Source: SIG578 sp964508295 (GTDB lineage Bacteria > Bacillota > Clostridia > Oscillospirales > Ruminococcaceae). From it: a stretch of 39,983 bases of DNA. The position numbers were made by a program, and so were the translations under genes. The notes beneath the pieces were generated by a model. The model was not told where the DNA came from, made no database searches, and was given only the letters and a program-made list of their open reading frames with translations. The stretch covers positions 1 to 39,983 of the forward strand of contig CAZDSQ010000009.1 in assembly GCA_964508295.1 (NCBI GenBank), in the 5' to 3' direction. Below are positions 32,200 through 38,025 of this stretch, piece after piece. Position 1 is the stretch's first letter, and every line of letters starts with the position of its first letter.

Positions 32200-32883
32200 T
32201 TAAAGCGTTTTGCTCATTTCCTCGAGCGAGAGCTCGGCGTTTTTAACAAGGTTTAAAAGCGACGATGCAAAGAGGGGATACTCTTTTGAAAGGCTCTCGG
32301 TTGTTATGGCGAGCTTTTCGCTGTTTACAGAGTCCTTTTCGCTTGTATAAAGCTTTATGTATGCCTGGTCTCTGAGCATTGCGGCGGGAGCAAGCGAGCC
32401 GTAAAGCTTTGTAGAAAGCTTGAAAAGCTCGGCGTTGTTCTGCTCGTTTGCGCTGAACACAAGGCGGAAAAGGGAATATACATTGAGGAATAATGAATCC
32501 GAAACAAGCTTTAGCAGTTCGTGATTTCCGCTTCGCGCTAAAAGGTCGAAAAGAATGTTAAGCGAGTTTGCGATAAGCTTCTTGTTTAAGGTTGCTAAAA
32601 CAGAGCCATTCATTTTGTTGTCGCTGCTCTGTTCGCTTTCGGGAATTTCCTCTGCCGAGATAAGCTGGCCCGAGGGATCAGGCGAGCGACCTAAAAGATA
32701 ATCGCATGAAACGCCGTAATAATCGGCGCATTTAACAAGAAAATTAAGACCGCATTCGCGGATTCCTTTTTCATAATGCGAGAGCAGAGCCTGCGAAATG
32801 CCAAGGTCAGCAGCCGCTTGCTTCTGGGTGATTTTGCGCTCTTTGCGCAGTAGGGTAACTATTCTGGGAAAACTGTTGTTCAT
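32200..32883 (-). CDS. XRE-family transcriptional regulator with long C-terminal domain
   Basis: 227-aa regulator. Residues 5-60 are a Cro/CI-type helix-turn-helix (LLRKERKITQKQAAADLGIS, SQALLSHYEKGIRECGL, ADYYGVSCDYLLG). The C-terminal 150 residues are helical with no motif I recognise; they probably sense a signal or mediate oligomerisation. The start ATG 32883 follows AGGTG. The promoter region holds a direct repeat ATTATACA at 32926 and 32938, a possible autoregulatory site. It diverges from a histidine phosphatase gene. Confidence 0.88.
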   Translation of the reverse strand: MNNSFPRIVTLLRKERKITQKQAAADLGISQALLSHYEKGIRECGLNFLVKCADYYGVSCDYLLGRSPDPSGQLISAEEIPESEQSSDNKMNGSVLATLNKKLIANSLNILFDLLARSGNHELLKLVSDSLFLNVYSLFRLVFSANEQNNAELFKLSTKLYGSLAPAAMLRDQAYIKLYTSEKDSVNSEKLAITTESLSKEYPLFASSLLNLVKNAELSLEEMSKTL

Positions 32884-32925
32884 TACCGTGTCACCTGCCT
32901 CTCTCAAATTTAGTCGTGCCTTGAC

Positions 32926-32954
32926 ATTATACAACAAATTATACAGTTTGTAAA
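32926..32954 (-). promoter_or_regulatory. Promoter of the XRE gene with a direct repeat
   Basis: On the minus strand TTTACA, 17 bp, TATAAT. ATTATACA occurs twice, 12 bp apart on the plus strand (32926-32933, 32938-32945), overlapping the -10. Confidence 0.72.
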
Positions 32955-32990
32955 GTATAAATGTCGAAAATGGCCGAAAAAAATTTGTGC

Positions 32991-33019
32991 TTGCAAGAAA
33001 GGCTAAAAAGGGCTATACT
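32991..33019 (+). promoter_or_regulatory. Promoter of the histidine phosphatase gene
   Basis: TTGCAA (32991-32996), 17 bp, TATACT (33014-33019), 30 bp before the start codon. Confidence 0.72.
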
Positions 33020-33048
33020 ATAAAAAGAATAAAAAAGCGGAGAAACAT

Positions 33049-33687
33049 ATGAAAACATATAAAATACATCTTATAAGACACGGCAAACTGGATGCCTGCC
33101 ATAATGGAAAATACATCGGCAAAAAAACCGATGTTCCTCTATCTGCAGAGGGAATGAGCGAGCTTAAGGAGCTTAGACAGAAGCTTTGGTATCCCGAGGT
33201 CGATGTTATATTTACAAGTCCCCTTTTGCGCTGTATTCAGAGTGCGCACGCCCTTTATCCCGACAGAAACTATATGATGGTCGATGAACTCGCCGAGTGT
33301 GATTTCGGCGTTTTTGAGGGCAGAGGCTATGAGGAGCTTAAAAGCGACGGGCAGTTTATAGAGTGGGCAAAGGGCGGAATGAAGGATGCTATGCCCGGCG
33401 GCGAGAGCGGTTTAGAGTTTGCCCAGCGCTGTTATACAGGCTTTGCAAGGGTTGCTGAGTACGTTATGAAGGCGGGCGTTACCGATGCCGCAGTAATTAC
33501 CCACGGCGGCGTTATCACCTCGATTTTGTCCTCGCTTGCATTTCCCAAGCAGGATTTTTACAGATACAATGTAGATAACGGCTGCGGCTTTACCGTTACC
33601 ACAACACCTCAGCTCTGGATGTCGGGCAGCGTTATCGAGCTTTACTCAACCCTCCCCCTAAAGCACGAAGAAAGCGAAGAAGAATAA
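33049..33687 (+). CDS. Histidine phosphatase family protein (phosphoglycerate mutase/CobC-like)
   Basis: 212-aa member of the histidine phosphatase superfamily. The phosphohistidine motif is IHLIRHGKLDA (Arg9, His10), the second Arg is in FTSPLLRCIQSA, the proton donor lies in ECDFGVFEGRGYEEL, and the second His is in VITHGGVITS. The RHGKL start and the FGxFEG motif resemble alpha-ribazole phosphatase (CobC) and small metabolite phosphatases; no cobalamin genes are nearby, so the substrate is open. GCGGAG precedes ATG 33049. Confidence 0.9.
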   Translation: MKTYKIHLIRHGKLDACHNGKYIGKKTDVPLSAEGMSELKELRQKLWYPEVDVIFTSPLLRCIQSAHALYPDRNYMMVDELAECDFGVFEGRGYEELKSDGQFIEWAKGGMKDAMPGGESGLEFAQRCYTGFARVAEYVMKAGVTDAAVITHGGVITSILSSLAFPKQDFYRYNVDNGCGFTVTTTPQLWMSGSVIELYSTLPLKHEESEEE

Positions 33688-33710
33688 ACTAAATATGAAT
33701 ACCATATAAC

Positions 33711-33743
33711 AAAATCCCGACAGTTTTAACTGTCGGGATTTTC
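33711..33743. terminator. Bidirectional terminator
   Basis: Arms AAAATCCCGACAG and CTGTCGGGATTTT surround a TTTTAA loop. The hairpin covers the end of the pyrophosphatase-like gene on the minus strand. Confidence 0.85.
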
Positions 33744-34064
33744 TATTATAATTTGAGTTTTGAAGAATTGCTCCTGAAAATTAACCAGCTCCATAATTCG
33801 TTCTTTCGAAAAAACTGTGCCTTTCGGTGCAACGACCCACTTATCCTCTATATCATCAAGCCTGCGAATTATTGCTATTACTGTGCCCACAAATTCCTTA
33901 ACGGGCTCATCGACTCCAACAATATATGCGTCCTGTTCCTCTCCGTCGGGTGCAATAATTCCGTCCACGTATCCATAATTTACTGAATAGTATATGTCTT
34001 TATGAGTGGGGTGGTAACTTCCTAAAGGTCTGTCAACAATAACCTTTACAATGCTTCCAATCAT
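33726..34064 (-). CDS. Short family-I inorganic pyrophosphatase-like protein
   Basis: 112-aa protein resembling the core of family I pyrophosphatases: VNYGYVDGIIAPDGEEQDAY recalls the NYG...DGDPxD metal-binding loop, and RLDDIEDKWVVAP recalls the D....DxK motif. At 112 residues it is far shorter than the usual 170-180, lacking the N-terminal strand with the first Glu/Lys ligands and the C-terminal helix. The start DRPLGSYHPTHKD looks like a small-family-specific signature. It may be an active compact form or a non-catalytic relative. It lies 18 bp after the transposase gene on the same strand. Confidence 0.72.
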   Translation of the reverse strand: MIGSIVKVIVDRPLGSYHPTHKDIYYSVNYGYVDGIIAPDGEEQDAYIVGVDEPVKEFVGTVIAIIRRLDDIEDKWVVAPKGTVFSKERIMELVNFQEQFFKTQIIIENPDS

Positions 34065-34082
34065 TTTATAAGCTCCTAAAAA

Positions 34083-34607
34083 TTATTCTTTTACATATAA
34101 TTCGTCGTTGATCCATTTCAGTGGATTTTCATAAATATAGTTAGATTTTGTTTGGTAGTCTTTTGTATTTCTGATTATGTGTTCAATAAAAGATTTTTGC
34201 CAAATGGGTGTGCCTACCTTTTTGGTGACCGCCCCTTTAAATTGTTTTACCATCCTATCTAACGTAGGGGCGACCTGTGGCCGCCCGAGCTCGTCGGCAG
34301 AAATAACAACCATTATGTGTAGATGATTTGGCATTATTATGTATGAACACAAAGACACCACATCATATGTTTTATCCCAGCGTTTCAATTCCTCCAGAAC
34401 GATTTTACCTATATTGGATAGTGGAAGATTTTGCGGGCGAACACAGTTCGCACCTACGTTGTGCCAGGTAAATGTATTTGGGTCAATATCGCCGTTCCAA
34501 AAAACTTTTTTTCTGTTTTCTGTGCATATCGTTACAAAGTACGCACCTGGTGAACTGTAATCATAATTTTTCAGTCGTATTTCTTTTCTCTTTTTTAACC
34601 CTTGCAT
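34083..34607 (-). CDS. REP-associated tyrosine (Y1/HUH) transposase, RAYT-like
   Basis: 174-aa single-strand transposase of the IS200/Y1 superfamily. The HUH motif is His95-Leu-His97 in YIIMPNHLHIMVV. The likely nucleophile is Tyr151 in RNTKDYQTKSNYIYENP, and the start KRKEIRLKNYDYSSPGAYFV is typical of REP-associated transposases. Two REP-like palindromes are embedded in the reading frame and encode the parts VGANCVRPQN and LGRPQVAPT. The frame is intact and catalytic residues are present, so it may be active. GGTGAG precedes ATG 34607. No paired IS ends or target duplication could be identified. Confidence 0.9.
   Translation of the reverse strand: MQGLKKRKEIRLKNYDYSSPGAYFVTICTENRKKVFWNGDIDPNTFTWHNVGANCVRPQNLPLSNIGKIVLEELKRWDKTYDVVSLCSYIIMPNHLHIMVVISADELGRPQVAPTLDRMVKQFKGAVTKKVGTPIWQKSFIEHIIRNTKDYQTKSNYIYENPLKWINDELYVKE
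34264..34290 (+). repeat. REP-like palindrome A inside the transposase gene
   Basis: GGGCGACC-tgt-GGCCGCCC hairpin flanked by CGTA on the left. Reverse-complemented, it matches repeat B at 34433-34458 over about 27 bases with four differences, and they fall within the stems. Confidence 0.72.
34433..34458 (+). repeat. REP-like palindrome B inside the transposase gene (inverted copy)
   Basis: Hairpin GCGAA-cacag-TTCGC within a GCGGGC...CACCTACG frame, in the opposite orientation to repeat A and about 145 bp from it. Both ends keep the CTACGTT flank. Confidence 0.72.
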
Positions 34608-34634
34608 TTAACTCACCAAAATCATTGTACCACA

Positions 34635-34667
34635 AAAACGGCAAGGTAACAATCCCCTTGCCGTTTT
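34635..34667. repeat. Strong orphan hairpin between the transposase and M23 genes
   Basis: Perfect 12-bp arms AAAACGGCAAGG and CCTTGCCGTTTT with a 9-bp loop. Both neighbouring genes point away from it, so it has no obvious transcript to terminate. It may be a subterminal hairpin of the transposase unit or a transcription insulator. Confidence 0.6.
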
Positions 34668-34705
34668 AACAATAATTTTATTTGATATTAAAAAGCATTT
34701 TTAAT

Positions 34706-34734
34706 GTATAAATTCATTACCGCTGACAAAAATA
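34706..34734 (+). promoter_or_regulatory. Candidate sigma-F-type promoter of the M23 gene
   Basis: GTATA (34706-34710), 14 bp, GACAAAAATA (34725-34734), close to the forespore sigma-F consensus (GYATA and GGYRANAMTW). It lies 40 bp before the start codon, which fits a SpoIIQ-like gene. Confidence 0.45.
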
Positions 34735-34773
34735 GAAAAAGATGATAATGCTTTTTATAAAGGGGCAGTCAAA

Positions 34774-35532
34774 ATGAAAATATTAAACACAAAAAGCGGA
34801 AAATTCGGGCAGTTTATGCGAAAAAACGGTGCCTTTTTTGTGCTTGCGCTGGTAATTGCGGCAACCTGTGTTGCAATCTATGCAGGCGCGAGCAAAATGA
34901 GGGGCGGACTTTTTAAGGATAACAGTTCCGAAATAAATTTAAGCGGAGATGATTCAAATTGGGAAAACTCGCAAAGTGTTCAGCAGACAGAGGCGCCCAG
35001 CTCCTCTTCCTTGCAGTCGTCGCAGCAGGCGCAGTCGTCGTCATCGTCAAAACAGTCAAGCTCATCAGGGGCTTCTGCACTGCAGTCAAGCTCGGGCGCC
35101 TCGCAGGAGCAGTTGTTTCTCTTGCCTGTAGCAAACGGTGAGATTTTAAACAAGTACAGCGGCAACAAGCCGGTAAAAAGTAAAACAATGGGGGACTGGC
35201 GGCTTCACACAGGAGTTGATTACTCCGCCGAGGAGGGAACTACTGTCAAAGCCTCGGGCGACGGAACCGTTTCAAAGGTCTACACCGATGAGATGTGGGG
35301 AACTACCGTTGAAATCGAGCACCCTAACTCAGTAGTTACCATTTACAGCGGCCTTGCAGACAATGTCTTTGTCAAAAAGGGACAAAAGGTCGAGTCGGGG
35401 CAGGCTATTGCAAAGGTTGGAAACACCGCAAAAATTGAGCTTTCGGAGAACTCTCACCTGCATTTTGCTGTTAAAAAAGACGGAGAGTATGTAGACCCAG
35501 AGAGCATAATTACAAGACCGATAAACGACTAA
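34774..35532 (+). CDS. spoIIQ: M23 peptidase-domain membrane protein, SpoIIQ-like
   Basis: 252-aa protein: short cytoplasmic N-terminus, one transmembrane helix (GAFFVLALVIAATCVAIYAG), a long Ser/Gln-rich linker, then a LytM domain. Zinc and catalytic residues look intact: RLHTGVDYSA (HxxxD) and NSHLHFAVKKDG (HxH). In Bacillus, SpoIIQ in the forespore membrane meets SpoIIIAH and supports engulfment and sigma-G activity; clostridial forms often keep an active site. The assignment rests on architecture, a sigma-F-like promoter and the adjacent spoIIID, since spoIIQ and spoIIID lie in the same region in many spore formers. A general M23 endopeptidase is the alternative. Confidence 0.78.
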   Translation: MKILNTKSGKFGQFMRKNGAFFVLALVIAATCVAIYAGASKMRGGLFKDNSSEINLSGDDSNWENSQSVQQTEAPSSSSLQSSQQAQSSSSSKQSSSSGASALQSSSGASQEQLFLLPVANGEILNKYSGNKPVKSKTMGDWRLHTGVDYSAEEGTTVKASGDGTVSKVYTDEMWGTTVEIEHPNSVVTIYSGLADNVFVKKGQKVESGQAIAKVGNTAKIELSENSHLHFAVKKDGEYVDPESIITRPIND

Positions 35533-35603
35533 TTGCCCTCAGCCGAGTTTTCGGGCGGAACAGGGGCAAAAAAGCTCCCCGATATTTAGGGGAGCTTATT
35601 TTT
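35533..35603. terminator. Two hairpins between convergent spoIIQ-like and spoIIID genes
   Basis: First, TTGCCC (35533) pairs with GGGCAA (to 35569) around an inner CCGA-gttt-TCGG stem. Second, AAAAGCTCCCC pairs with GGGGAGCTT and runs into TATTTTTT, a normal terminator that reaches into the end of spoIIID. Confidence 0.75.
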
Positions 35604-35858
35604 TAAGCCTTTGCAAATTAAATATTTGCGCCTTGTGGCATCGCCGCCGCGAATGTGTCGTTCGGCACGATTTGTGTCCATAACAGCCTTTACCTTGCGG
35701 TACAAGATCGGGTCTATTTTCTTGAGCCGCTCTGAAATGTCCTTGTGAACGGTGGACTTGCTTATATGGAAAACCTTTGCTGCCGCTCTTACAGTTGCTC
35801 CCGTTTTAATTATGTACTCGCCTAAATCTACCGCACGATCTATGCCCGTCTTTTTCAT
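35586..35858 (-). CDS. spoIIID: Sporulation transcription factor SpoIIID
   Basis: 90-aa mother-cell DNA-binding protein. The helix-turn-helix is TGATVRAAAKVFHISKSTVH, continuing KDISERLKKIDP, and the conserved end RHIRGGDATRRKYL is the SpoIIID hallmark. It switches many sigma-E genes on or off before sigma-K. The start ATG 35858 follows AGGAG; a longer in-frame reading from 35879 would overlap the ribosome binding site. A sigma-E-like promoter precedes it. Confidence 0.95.
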   Translation of the reverse strand: MKKTGIDRAVDLGEYIIKTGATVRAAAKVFHISKSTVHKDISERLKKIDPILYRKVKAVMDTNRAERHIRGGDATRRKYLICKGLKNKLP

Positions 35859-35885
35859 ACAATCAACTCCTAAAAACACTACTTA

Positions 35886-35914
35886 ATTGTATGATGAAAG
35901 TTTTTCCATTATGT
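35886..35914 (-). promoter_or_regulatory. Sigma-E-type promoter of spoIIID
   Basis: On the minus strand ACATAAT (35914-35908), 14 bp, CATACAAT (35893-35886). The -10 is a perfect match to the sigma-E consensus, and spoIIID is sigma-E dependent in Bacillus. Confidence 0.7.
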
Positions 35915-35934
35915 TATTTAAGGAGATTTTATAT

Positions 35935-36303
35935 ATGCAAACCGAAACAAAAAGAAAAAAGCTGTTCCTACTTGTAACGGGAGCGCTCTGCGGATTTTTG
36001 AACGGATTTTTCGGCGCAGGCGGCGGAACGATTGCTGTGCCAATGCTCAGGCGTGCAGGGCTTAGCGAAAAGGAATCGCATGCAACCTCGGTTGCGGTAA
36101 TTTTAGCGGTAACAGCAGTGAGCGCCGCATTTTATCTTATAAGAGGAAGTGTTGCGATCTCAGATGCGCTCGGCTATATTTACACGGGCGTTTTCGGGGC
36201 GGCGCTCGGAGCATACGCTTTAAAGAAAATATCGGTGGTGTGGCTTAAACGAATTTTTGGTGCACTGATTATGGCGGCGAGTGTGAGGATGTTTTTAAGA
36301 TGA
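35935..36303 (+). CDS. TSUP (TauE/SafE) transporter, N-terminal half protein
   Basis: 122-aa membrane protein equal to one half of a TSUP carrier: GALCGFLNGFFGAGGGTIAVPML is the repeat signature (G-rich loop after the first helix), followed by ATSVAVILAVTAVSAAFYLI and two more helices. Full TSUP proteins have two such halves in about 250 aa. Here the second half is a separate gene overlapping by ATGA, so they are translated together and probably form a heterodimer. Such carriers move sulfite, sulfonates or other small anions. AAGGAG precedes ATG 35935. Confidence 0.88.
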   Translation: MQTETKRKKLFLLVTGALCGFLNGFFGAGGGTIAVPMLRRAGLSEKESHATSVAVILAVTAVSAAFYLIRGSVAISDALGYIYTGVFGAALGAYALKKISVVWLKRIFGALIMAASVRMFLR

Positions 36304-36671
36304 ATGGATTTTTAATGGCGTTGGTCGGATTTTTTGCGGCGGTGATAGGCTCGATGGGGCTTGGCGGCGGCGGAATACTGCTTTTGTATATCTCGGCATT
36401 TACCGATATACCGCAGCTCAGGGCGCAGGGAATAAACCTTATATTCTTTCTGCCGATCGGCGCAGTTTCGCTTTTTTTTCACATAAAAAACCGCCTAGTC
36501 GATAAAAAGGCGGCTCTGCTAACGGTTCTGACCGCTGTTCCCACAGCGGTTTTGGGAGCATTTTTGGCGTCATTAGTTAGCCAAAACCTGCTCAGAAAAG
36601 GACTTGCAATTTTCCTCTTTTTCCTCGGCGCAAGGGAACTTGTCGGCTCGTTTAAGAAACAAAAGAAATAA
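36300..36671 (+). CDS. TSUP (TauE/SafE) transporter, C-terminal half protein
   Basis: 123-aa second half of the split carrier. Its own repeat signature is FFAAVIGSMGLGGGGILLLY, then INLIFFLPIGAVSLFFHIKN, a basic loop, TAVPTAVLGAFLASLVSQ and a last helix. Start ATG 36300 overlaps the previous stop (ATGA). It is similar in plan to the first half, as expected from the internal repeat of the family. A terminator follows at the stop codon. Confidence 0.88.
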   Translation: MNGFLMALVGFFAAVIGSMGLGGGGILLLYISAFTDIPQLRAQGINLIFFLPIGAVSLFFHIKNRLVDKKAALLTVLTAVPTAVLGAFLASLVSQNLLRKGLAIFLFFLGARELVGSFKKQKK

Positions 36672-36695
36672 AAAGGTGCCTATCGGCACCTTTTT
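36671..36695. terminator. Terminator after the split TSUP pair
   Basis: Arms AAAAGGTGCC and GGCACCTTTT surround TATC and are followed by a T-rich tail. It touches the end of the convergent small XRE gene. Confidence 0.86.
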
Positions 36696-36915
36696 ATTTT
36701 ATCTTTGGGTATCTTTCTTTTTGGTCGGTTTCTCCAAGCAAATAATCAACACTCGTATTGTAATAGCGCGCAAGCTTTATAAGCACGGCAGAGGGAATAT
36801 CATTTTCACCCGTTTCGTACTTTGAGTATCCCGTCTGCGACATACCTAAGTATTTTGCAATCTGGGTTTGGTTAAGGTCGCGATCCTCTCTCAAATCACG
36901 TATTCTCTGATACAT
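36694..36915 (-). CDS. Small XRE-family helix-turn-helix regulator
   Basis: 73-aa protein that is almost entirely an HTH domain: IRDLREDRDLNQTQIAKYLG, MSQTGYSKYETGENDIPSAV, ARYYNTSVDYLLGETD. It should bind DNA as a dimer. The ribosome binding site is poor (only GAGAGAAG, about 15 bp before ATG 36915). It lies 25 bp downstream of the hairpin that ends a structured RNA on the same strand, so it may be expressed by read-through from that RNA's promoter or from its own unseen promoter. Confidence 0.9.
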   Translation of the reverse strand: MYQRIRDLREDRDLNQTQIAKYLGMSQTGYSKYETGENDIPSAVLIKLARYYNTSVDYLLGETDQKERYPKIK

Positions 36916-36940
36916 ATTTTAACCCATTACTTCTCTCATT

Positions 36941-37127
36941 AGAAAGCGCCCATAGCTTTCGCTATGGGCGCATGCTTTTGTTGCCCGCCTTGCCGTCTTA
37001 CAACGATATAAAACCCGTTTTCAAAAGAAAAGGGATGGTATAGCCACGAGCCAGTTTCACGCTCCCTTCGTCCGCCGAGGCGGGAGGTCTGCAATCCGCT
37101 GCCAAAGAAGCTTTCCTAATTATATAA
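36941..37127 (-). ncRNA. Structured RNA, probable 6S RNA (ssrS)
   Basis: About 187 nt on the minus strand between a promoter and a terminator hairpin. I see no reading frame in it. The 5' part GGAAAGC can pair with GCTTTCT at the 3' end, closing the molecule. An apical stem pairs TATA + CCC + TTTTC with GAAAA + GGG + TATA around a TTTT loop. CCCGCCT near the 5' side can pair with AGGCGGG near the 3' side. The 3' end is the perfect hairpin GCGCCCATAGC-gaaa-GCTATGGGCGC (36946-36971). Size, closed ends and rod-like core suit 6S RNA, which binds RNA polymerase; neighbouring DUF1292 is compatible. The family name is a judgement from shape, not from a conserved sequence match. Confidence 0.55.
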
Positions 37128-37134
37128 GTGTTGG

Positions 37135-37162
37135 ATTATAATAGAAGTAATGTTTCAAACAA
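37135..37162 (-). promoter_or_regulatory. Promoter of the 6S-like RNA
   Basis: On the minus strand TTGTTT (37162-37157), 16 bp, consensus TATAAT (37140-37135). Confidence 0.65.
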
Positions 37163-37176
37163 GGCAGAAAAGTTTT

Positions 37177-37503
37177 TTAGTTTTCCTCGTCCTCAGGATA
37201 GAGGAACTCGAATTCGTCAGAAAGGCGCTCTACGAAAATAGCGGCAATTCTGTCAAACTCCTCCTCGCTCTCGATGTGCATAAAGCTCTCATCGGGGTCG
37301 TCGCGGTCGATCTTCATAATGATAAGCTCGCCGTCGCTGTTAATATAATCCTCAGAGTTTGCGGCGGTGGGGAATATGGCGATATAGTGCTCGCCGTCCT
37401 CGGTATCAAGTTCGTCTAAAAGTTCAAATTCGTGCTCGTTTCCGTCCTCGTCAATAAGGTTAAGGATCTCGGGCCCGAAGTTTGTTTCCATTTCATTGGA
37501 CAT
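37177..37503 (-). CDS. DUF1292-family acidic protein (YrzB-like)
   Basis: 108-aa, very acidic cytoplasmic protein. The pattern INLIDEDGNEHEFELLDEL recalls DUF1292 (YrzB), with HYIAIFPT and IMKIDRDDPDESF and a Glu/Asp-rich end. In many Firmicutes the gene accompanies the Holliday-junction resolvase yrrK; that gene is not here. Function unknown. AAAGGAAG precedes ATG 37503. Confidence 0.86.
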   Translation of the reverse strand: MSNEMETNFGPEILNLIDEDGNEHEFELLDELDTEDGEHYIAIFPTAANSEDYINSDGELIIMKIDRDDPDESFMHIESEEEFDRIAAIFVERLSDEFEFLYPEDEEN

Positions 37504-37547
37504 ATTTACAACTTCCTTTCGGCTTTAGTGTCTTTTTTCTTACCCTT

Positions 37548-37576
37548 ATTTTACAATATAACGGCTTTTAAGTCAA
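37548..37576 (-). promoter_or_regulatory. Promoter of the DUF1292 gene
   Basis: On the minus strand TTGACT, 17 bp, TAAAAT, 45 bp before the start codon. Confidence 0.7.
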
Positions 37577-37603
37577 CTACAAAATGTTTCCTGCGTATTT
37601 TTT

Positions 37604-37625
37604 AAGGCGCGAAATCGCCTTTTTT
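37604..37625 (+). terminator. Terminator-like hairpin upstream of the tri-modular RNA
   Basis: AAGGCG-cgaaat-CGCCTT followed by a T run in the plus direction. No plus-strand gene leads into it; it may insulate the small-RNA promoter from antisense transcription. Confidence 0.5.
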
Positions 37626-37721
37626 GCGACATAAAGCCGCAGTTTAAGCCATGTTGCGCCCGTCAAACAAGCTATTTTATATAAATTAAATAAAAAAATT
37701 AAAAAAAGTTGAAAAAAACTG

Positions 37722-37750
37722 TTGACAATTTAAAATAGATGTGATATTAT
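37722..37750 (+). promoter_or_regulatory. Strong sigma-A promoter of the tri-modular RNA
   Basis: Consensus TTGACA (37722-37727), 17 bp, TATTAT (37745-37750), with an A/T-rich tract upstream that could act as an UP element. Confidence 0.88.
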
Positions 37751-37756
37751 ATAGTC

Positions 37757-38020
37757 GAAGAGAGAAAGAGATTAAAAAAAGAAAGTAAAAAGAGTGAAGG
37801 AGGAGAGTCCGATGGTAATTGTATCGAACGCTCTAAAAGATTGGAGACTAAAGAAAATCTAAAGAAACGGAGATAGTCCAATGTACTAGTCACTTTTTTT
37901 GAAAATCTGGAAAGAGGTGAGTCCAAAGTTCTACTAAAACTTTAGGTAATTCCCGGATATAAAATAGATAATAAAAAATTTAATATAAATAAAAAGCCGA
38001 CGCAGATGCGTCGGCTTTTT
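37757..38020 (+). ncRNA. Orphan structured small RNA with three related GUCC-hairpin modules
   Basis: About 264 nt between a strong promoter and a perfect terminator, with no open reading frame of note. Three modules share a purine-rich lead (GGAGGAGA, CGGAGATA, GAGGTGA) and then GTCC at 37807, 37876 and 37921. Modules 2 and 3 are clear imperfect repeats: both start GAAAATCT (37853, 37901) and reach GTCCAA and TACTA. Each core adjoins pairing: CGAT/ATCG in module 1, ATTGG..ACT with AGTCCAAT around module 2, AAAGT/ACTTT in module 3. A further pair CTGGAA / TTCCCGG closes the third. I do not recognise the family. It faces the end of DUF4364, so it is not a leader of a downstream gene and should act in trans. 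Confidence 0.75.
37991..38020. terminator. Bidirectional terminator shared by the small RNA and DUF4364
   Basis: Perfect 13-bp arms AAAAAGCCGACGC and GCGTCGGCTTTTT with an AGAT loop, 5 bp from the DUF4364 stop codon. Confidence 0.92.
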
Positions 38021-38025
38021 GTTTG

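Noticed and set aside
36941..37127. SRP RNA, tmRNA, RNase P RNA or cobalamin riboswitch identity for the minus-strand structured RNA
   Set aside because: The GGAAGCAGCC-type SRP loop, the tmRNA tag frame, the RNase P GAGGAAAGUC block and the B12 box are not present.
37757..38020. T-box, glycine riboswitch or 6S identity for the tri-modular RNA
   Set aside because: No T-box GGTGG/ACCGCG sequence, no glycine-riboswitch core, no pairing of its two ends, and no gene downstream in the right direction.
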